Assembly (NCBI RefSeq): GCF_000962805.1
Contig: NZ_JZTW01000011.1
Location: 62,001-126,000 of the forward strand
DNA: 64,000 nt
From: Pseudarthrobacter chlorophenolicus
Lineage (GTDB): Bacteria > Actinomycetota > Actinomycetes > Actinomycetales > Micrococcaceae
Direction: 5' to 3'
How positions within the stretch are numbered: the first letter of the stretch is position 1; each line of letters starts with the position of its first letter. The notes beneath the pieces are model-generated. The model saw nothing but the letters and a program-made list of their open reading frames with translations. It did no database searches and had not been told where the DNA came from. This document shows positions 62,738 through 64,000 of this stretch, piece after piece. Made by a program: the position numbers and the translations under genes.

Positions 62738-63544
62738 ATGAGTACCCCACCGGTAACAGCCCAGCCCCACATGACCAAGCACTTCACCTCCTCGGTCCTG
62801 CTGTGGGTACGAAATGACCAGCCCCGCCACACGGGCATGGACTACTGGAAGAGCCCCCACTCGGGCATCATCTCCGCAACACCAGGGTTAGACGAGTATC
62901 GGCAGATCCACCTCGCCGAACACAACCCCGGCCTCTGGCCCGAAACCACGGGGGTGGAGACCACCATCCCTGCAGATAGGAAGATCGACGGAATCGCCGA
63001 AGTCACCTTTCAAACCGCGTTCTCGCCGCTCAAAGGACGCAAGCAGACCGCCTTGGCGTACAAAGACGAAGTCAACGTCTTCCGCCGCACCCTTCTCTAC
63101 GCCGGCCCGCCCAACACCTCCCGCTGGTACGACGTTGGCTCCCCGGACGAGACTGTCGGGGCACGCGCGATCATTTACGTCCGCCGCCGCTCGGGTGTTC
63201 GCGCAGGCGAATTCAGGCGGACAGTGAAGAACACACTCATTCCCGCGTTAATAAATACCGGCATGCTGAAGGAACTGCGCACTCAGTCCTTCATGCCATG
63301 GATACAACAAATGTGGAACACCCCCAACGTCGCCCACGACAACCCAGCAGACCAACGATTCCACGCATCCATCATCCTGGGATCCGCCGACCCCGCAGCC
63401 CTCGATGCCTTCTTCGGCAGTGCTGCTGTCCGGGACCTCTCCCATCAACTGGCCTCGGTCACGTCGGCCGTCCACGCCTATCACGTTGACGCAGCACTGA
63501 CATACGTCAAGCACGGCAGGATCCTTCCCCACTACGAGGATTAG
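62738..63544 (+). CDS. EthD-like/dimeric alpha-beta barrel protein, unknown
   Basis: A 268-aa soluble protein without signal peptide. MDYWKSPHSGIISATPGLDE and YRQIHLAEHNPGLWP resemble the dimeric alpha-beta barrel (EthD-like) proteins in which a His and Trp/Tyr line a small pocket; a similar half-repeat appears near VGARAIIYVRRRSGVRAGEF. It may be a two-domain EthD-like protein. Weak family assignment. 23 bp after the hydrolase, likely cotranscribed, RBS GAAAGAAGGCACC. Confidence 0.55.
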   Translation: MSTPPVTAQPHMTKHFTSSVLLWVRNDQPRHTGMDYWKSPHSGIISATPGLDEYRQIHLAEHNPGLWPETTGVETTIPADRKIDGIAEVTFQTAFSPLKGRKQTALAYKDEVNVFRRTLLYAGPPNTSRWYDVGSPDETVGARAIIYVRRRSGVRAGEFRRTVKNTLIPALINTGMLKELRTQSFMPWIQQMWNTPNVAHDNPADQRFHASIILGSADPAALDAFFGSAAVRDLSHQLASVTSAVHAYHVDAALTYVKHGRILPHYED

Positions 63545-63581
63545 AGGCAGCCGCCGCCGGACCGGCCCACAGCCTCGATAT

Positions 63582-63595
63582 ACTCATTACTGAGT
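63582..63595 (+). promoter_or_regulatory. TetR-type operator, copy 3
   Basis: ACTCATTACTGAGT, 29 bp upstream of the TetR start, in keeping with autoregulation. Same 14-bp layout as at 58707 and 60756. Confidence 0.7.
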
Positions 63596-63623
63596 CCAGT
63601 CATTTAGGCCCAGAGGAAGCACC

Positions 63624-64000
63624 ATGCCCGTCACATCCCAGCCCCTCGGACGGCGCGAACGGAACAAACAGGAAAAGCTGGACCGCATCACGGCCGCGGC
63701 TACAGAGCTCTTCGCCGAATACGGGGTCGAAGACGTGACCACCCAGCAGATCGCCGACAAAGCCGATATCGGCACCGGAACCCTGTTCCTCTACGCCAAA
63801 ACCAAAGGCGAACTCCTCCTTCTTGTCCAGAACGCCCACTATGCCGAAGCCCTCGAACGAGGCCGTTCACATGCGTCAATCATCCAAAACGCCCTGGACG
63901 CGGTGATGGCCATCGTGCGGCCGATCGTGGAGTGCAACAGGACCCAGATCGACAACGGACGCTTCTACCTGCGGGAAATGGTCTTCGGTGACCCCACAGA
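63624..64000 (+). CDS. TetR family regulator, cut by the right window edge
   Basis: At least 125 aa. GRRERNKQEKLDRITAAATE, LFAEYGVEDVTTQQIADKAD and IGTGTLFLYAKTKGELLLLV form the helix-turn-helix of a TetR protein; the ligand domain continues past base 64000. RBS AGAGGAAGCACC. It closes the OYE-SDR-MDR-hydrolase series and has the operator directly upstream, so it is the probable regulator of that series through ACTCA-N4-TGAGT. Confidence 0.88.
   Translation, partial: MPVTSQPLGRRERNKQEKLDRITAAATELFAEYGVEDVTTQQIADKADIGTGTLFLYAKTKGELLLLVQNAHYAEALERGRSHASIIQNALDAVMAIVRPIVECNRTQIDNGRFYLREMVFGDPT

Overview
The window is high-GC actinobacterial DNA of the Arthrobacter/Pseudarthrobacter type. This is judged from codon use, the frequent GTG/TTG starts, the gene families present and the order of a uridine operon. 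It is chromosome-like, with one clearly foreign island. No tRNA, rRNA or CRISPR array was seen.

Layout. 0-2.2 kb: a broken metalloprotease, a VIT-family transporter and a small membrane protein. 2.2-5.1 and 15.3-17.7 kb: two halves of a sulfane-sulfur (persulfide) detoxification locus. The left half is an MFS exporter and an MBL-fold/double-rhodanese protein. The right half is two rhodaneses, a TauE/SafE permease and a CstR-like repressor with its operators. Between them (5.1-15.2 kb) lies an insertion-sequence island: a frameshifted IS110 transposase, a lower-GC secreted/membrane gene set with a Tat-exported Cys-rich peptide and a MauE-like protein, an intact ISL3 element with 23-bp ends and an 8-bp target duplication, a second IS110 transposase, a PadR-membrane protein pair, a secreted beta/gamma-crystallin-like protein, and two copies of a ~270-bp direct repeat.

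17.7-31.4 kb is housekeeping and catabolic: MarR, a sugar kinase, a hydrolase, a cyclodeaminase-like protein, an AEC permease, the uridine operon uriH-uriT-rbsK with divergent uriR, a frameshifted M1 peptidase, a RelA/SpoT-domain synthetase, a 48-aa membrane protein and a deaminase. 31.4-37.9 kb is a GntR-controlled 5-oxoprolinase-type operon: pxpA, an MHS transporter, a fused pxpB-pxpC, and a biotin carboxylase-BCCP protein.

40-58.3 kb is a catabolic regulon: idnO-idnD, a short-chain dehydrogenase/aminotransferase/two-TetR operon, an rraA-MFS-pxpABC operon, an oligopeptide-type ABC transporter with a DppC-DppD fusion, gluconokinase and a 2-hydroxyacid dehydrogenase. Four promoters there share TTGAC(T/G)-N17/18-GAAACT with the palindrome TGAGAANAGTTTCTCA across the -10 box. 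A fifth, weaker site lies at idnO. The two adjacent TetR paralogs are the obvious candidate regulators. 58.8-64 kb is a redox/hydrolase island (OYE, SDR, MDR, alpha/beta hydrolase, an unknown and a TetR cut by the window edge) marked by three copies of a second palindrome, ACTCA-N4-TGAGT.

The most interesting points are the two local regulons read from repeated operators, the orphan CstR-type promoter showing that the IS island split the sulfur locus, the mini-locus of a Tat-exported Cys-rich peptide with a MauE-like protein, two differently built PxpABC systems within 16 kb, and a row of four hairpins between the MBL and MFS genes.
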